Shown here in pieces: positions 62,172-64,000 of a stretch of DNA of 64,000 bases (position 1 is the stretch's first letter; each line of letters begins with the position of its first letter). Source of the stretch: Neobacillus rhizophilus (GTDB lineage Bacteria; Bacillota; Bacilli; Bacillales; Cytobacillaceae); the NCBI RefSeq assembly GCF_018343535.1, contig NZ_JAGYPF010000005.1:558001-622000 (forward strand), in the 5' to 3' direction. The notes beneath the pieces are model-generated. The model was not told the origin of the DNA and made no database searches. It was given only the letters and a program-made list of their open reading frames with translations. The position numbers and the translations under genes are program-made.

Positions 62172-64000
62172 ATGTCCGGTGGAAGGAGTTCCAGGGGGTA
62201 TGACAGGCGGGATCACGACTCCGCCGGTATTATTGCCGGTGCCATTGCCACTGCTAGTACCTGTTCCGGTGCCATTTCCGTTCCCATTGTTAGCGCCGTT
62301 TCCATTTCCGTTTCCATTTCCATTTCCGTCCCCAGTGCCATTATTTCCATTTCCTTGTTCAGTATCGTTTTCTGCCTGTGGAACCTCAATGGTGGTTGTT
62401 GCAGGATCGCTCTTCCGATCTCCGATAATAGCCAGAACGGTAATAGTGTATTTTTCACCCGGCTTAACTGGGAATAGGAATCCTTTTTCTGCCTGCACCA
62501 CATGATTTGGAGTAGTGCCGTTATCAACGGTAATATCAAACTGAACATTTTGTTGTGCTGTATTTGGATAATCCCAAGTTACAGCGATTTTTTGTGTATC
62601 TTGATCATATTTTGCCGCCAAGCCGCTAGGTGCATCAAGCTTGTTATATTTCTCGGATACTGTTTTCGGGGCATGGCCCTTTACAGCATATTCCGTGAGT
62701 ACTTCGCTGTCAGGAGTGAATTCACTCGCAAGCACAGCCGGCATGGAGCCTTTTTCGATTCTGACCTTCTCCACACTATTTGGCATAGTAAAGTCAGCTG
62801 TTTGGGTGCCTTTTGAGACATGGGCCAGTAAATTTTTAAAGATTAATTGGGCAATTCTTTGGTTATTTCCCTTTGCCTCAATCGGCGTTTTATAGTCACC
62901 GTAACCAGTCCAAATGGATGCAGTATAATTGGTCGTATACCCTGTAAACCAAGAATCTGGTACCGCACTTTTACTAATATTCCATGCATTTCTTTGTTCT
63001 TCCGAATAGTTTGTAGTCCCTGTCTTACCTGCCATTGGAAGGCCTGGGACTTTTGCGTTTGTCCCCGTACCCGGAGAAACTAGAACACTTTTTAACATGT
63101 CGGTAACCATAAATGCTGTGGAATCCTTCATGACCACCTTAGGTTCCGGTGCGGTGTCAATAATGGTACCATCGCGCAGCTTAATTTTCGTGACAGCATG
63201 CGGCTTATTGTAAATGCCTTTGTTGCCAAATGCAGCATAGGCTCCGGCCATTTCTAGCGGTGATACTCCGACGGTTTTTCCTCCAAATCCGCCAATCGCA
63301 TAGGACTCAGATATTTCTTTTAATGGAATGCCAAGATTTAGAGCGAACTTCATCGCATTATCCAGACCTACCTGTTGAATGGCCTGAACCGCCGGAGTGT
63401 TCCGTGATAACTGAAGGGCTGTCCTCATCGTCATCGGACCCTTATATTGACCGTCCCAGTTTCCGAATTTCTTACCAGACGAATACGTAATTGGCTTATC
63501 CTCAATCATTTGGTAGGTGCCCCAATTCAGGTATTCGATGGCAGGGCCGTAATCCAACACAGGTTTAATGGTAGATCCGGGCTGGCGCTGTATATCAATG
63601 GCATAGTTGTAGCCGCGCTGCACCTGTTGGTTTCTGCCGCCGCCAATTGCCCTGATTTCTCCAGTCTTTGTGTCGAGAAGTGCGACGCCTGCCTGGAATT
63701 GATCATCAGGATATGGAATAACGTCTTTTGAGTTTAAAAGCTCGTTAACATAGTCCTGCGCGTTTTTGTCCAGTGTTGTATAAATCGTCAAACCGTCTGA
63801 AAAAATATCAAAATCGGTCTTCTCTTTTACTTCATCGATTACTGCATCAACGAAGGCATCATATGGCTTGTCATTTATTTTCCGCTGTTCCTCTTTAAGG
63901 ACCGTATCTTTTACGGCAACCTTTTTAGCTTCCTCCATTTGTGCCTTTGAAATAAAACCATGCTGATACATTAAACTTAATACGATATTTCTTCTTTTTT
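62169..64000 (-). CDS. ponA: Class A penicillin-binding protein PBP1, C-terminal part (partial)
   Basis: A minus-strand frame running off the window end; about 610 residues of the roughly 900-residue protein are present. It starts within the linker after the glycosyltransferase domain (RRNIVLSLMYQHGFISKAQ) and contains the transpeptidase domain with PGSTIK, SRN and GKTGTTN active-site motifs. A fibronectin type III-like domain (about 460-545 of this fragment) and a tail rich in Gly, Asn and Thr follow, ending VIPPVIPPGTPSTGH. The enzyme builds and crosslinks peptidoglycan at the outer membrane face. The 5' end and recU lie beyond the window. Confidence 0.93.
   Translation of the reverse strand, partial: KRRNIVLSLMYQHGFISKAQMEEAKKVAVKDTVLKEEQRKINDKPYDAFVDAVIDEVKEKTDFDIFSDGLTIYTTLDKNAQDYVNELLNSKDVIPYPDDQFQAGVALLDTKTGEIRAIGGGRNQQVQRGYNYAIDIQRQPGSTIKPVLDYGPAIEYLNWGTYQMIEDKPITYSSGKKFGNWDGQYKGPMTMRTALQLSRNTPAVQAIQQVGLDNAMKFALNLGIPLKEISESYAIGGFGGKTVGVSPLEMAGAYAAFGNKGIYNKPHAVTKIKLRDGTIIDTAPEPKVVMKDSTAFMVTDMLKSVLVSPGTGTNAKVPGLPMAGKTGTTNYSEEQRNAWNISKSAVPDSWFTGYTTNYTASIWTGYGDYKTPIEAKGNNQRIAQLIFKNLLAHVSKGTQTADFTMPNSVEKVRIEKGSMPAVLASEFTPDSEVLTEYAVKGHAPKTVSEKYNKLDAPSGLAAKYDQDTQKIAVTWDYPNTAQQNVQFDITVDNGTTPNHVVQAEKGFLFPVKPGEKYTITVLAIIGDRKSDPATTTIEVPQAENDTEQGNGNNGTGDGNGNGNGNGNGANNGNGNGTGTGTSSGNGTGNNTGGVVIPPVIPPGTPSTGH

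Noticed and set aside
62172-62505. Pro/Val/Ser-rich plus-strand frames opposite ponA
   Set aside because: They are antisense translations of the low-complexity tail of PBP1.

Overview
The window is a 64 kb stretch of low-to-moderate GC chromosome from a spore-forming member of the Bacillaceae. Almost every gene has a recognisable Bacillus subtilis counterpart and the order largely follows the B. subtilis ypb-ypd-ypf-yph-aro-qcr-dap-pan-dinG-ponA segment. Spore genes (cotJABC, sleB-ypeB, spoIVA, ypjB), bacillithiol genes (bshA, bshB1, ypdA) and a menaquinone/heptaprenyl locus confirm the group. Several locus differences and abundant interspersed repeats argue against B. subtilis itself; an environmental genus such as Neobacillus or Mesobacillus is a guess, not shown by the sequence.

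Layout: 1-2.1 kb, end of a RecQ-type helicase, ypbD, ypbE, ypbF; 2.1-3.3 kb (minus strand), cotJABC with a repeat between cotJB and cotJC; 3.5-6.1 kb, an AcuB-like CBS/ACT protein, a small membrane protein, ypbG and mecB; 6.3-12.7 kb, gudB, ypdA, an asparaginase, prsW, sleB-ypeB; 12.75-14.7 kb, a group II intron; 14.8-19.5 kb, ypfB, a 715-bp repeat-rich gap with a 52-bp tandem array, cmk, plsC-like, ypfD, fni, and a small ypzI gene on the minus strand; 19.6-26.3 kb, yphA, der, gpsA, yphE, yphF, spoIVA, hbs; 26.5-30.6 kb, folE, mtrB, hepS, menG, hepT, ndk; 30.7-37.0 kb, a compact aromatic block aroC-aroB-aroH-hisC-tyrA-aroA; 37.1-45.2 kb, a degenerate amidohydrolase-like gene, ypiA, ypiB, ypiF, qcrABC, ypjA, ypjB, a zinc peptidase; 45.3-53.9 kb, ypjC (minus), ypjD-dapB-bshB1-bshA-cca-birA, then a putative attenuator leader and panBCD; 53.9-54.6 kb, a second repeat island; 54.6-62.1 kb, dinG, a degenerate beta-lactamase-fold protein, ypmB, aspB, dnaD, nth, ypoC; 62.2 kb to the end, the 3' part of ponA on the minus strand.

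Functionally the window joins quinone and respiration genes (hepS/menG/hepT, qcrABC), aromatic amino-acid synthesis, lysine/cell-wall precursor supply (dapB, ponA), pantothenate and biotin-ligase functions, redox buffering by bacillithiol, and sporulation/germination. The accessory content is mostly non-coding: one group II intron, three families of interspersed repeats, one 52-bp tandem hairpin array, and hairpins that travel with the repeats. I see no CRISPR array, prophage, toxin-antitoxin pair, rRNA or tRNA. The least explained signals are the tandem hairpin array, the two repeat islands, the panB leader RNA, and two genes that keep an enzyme fold while losing its metal ligands.
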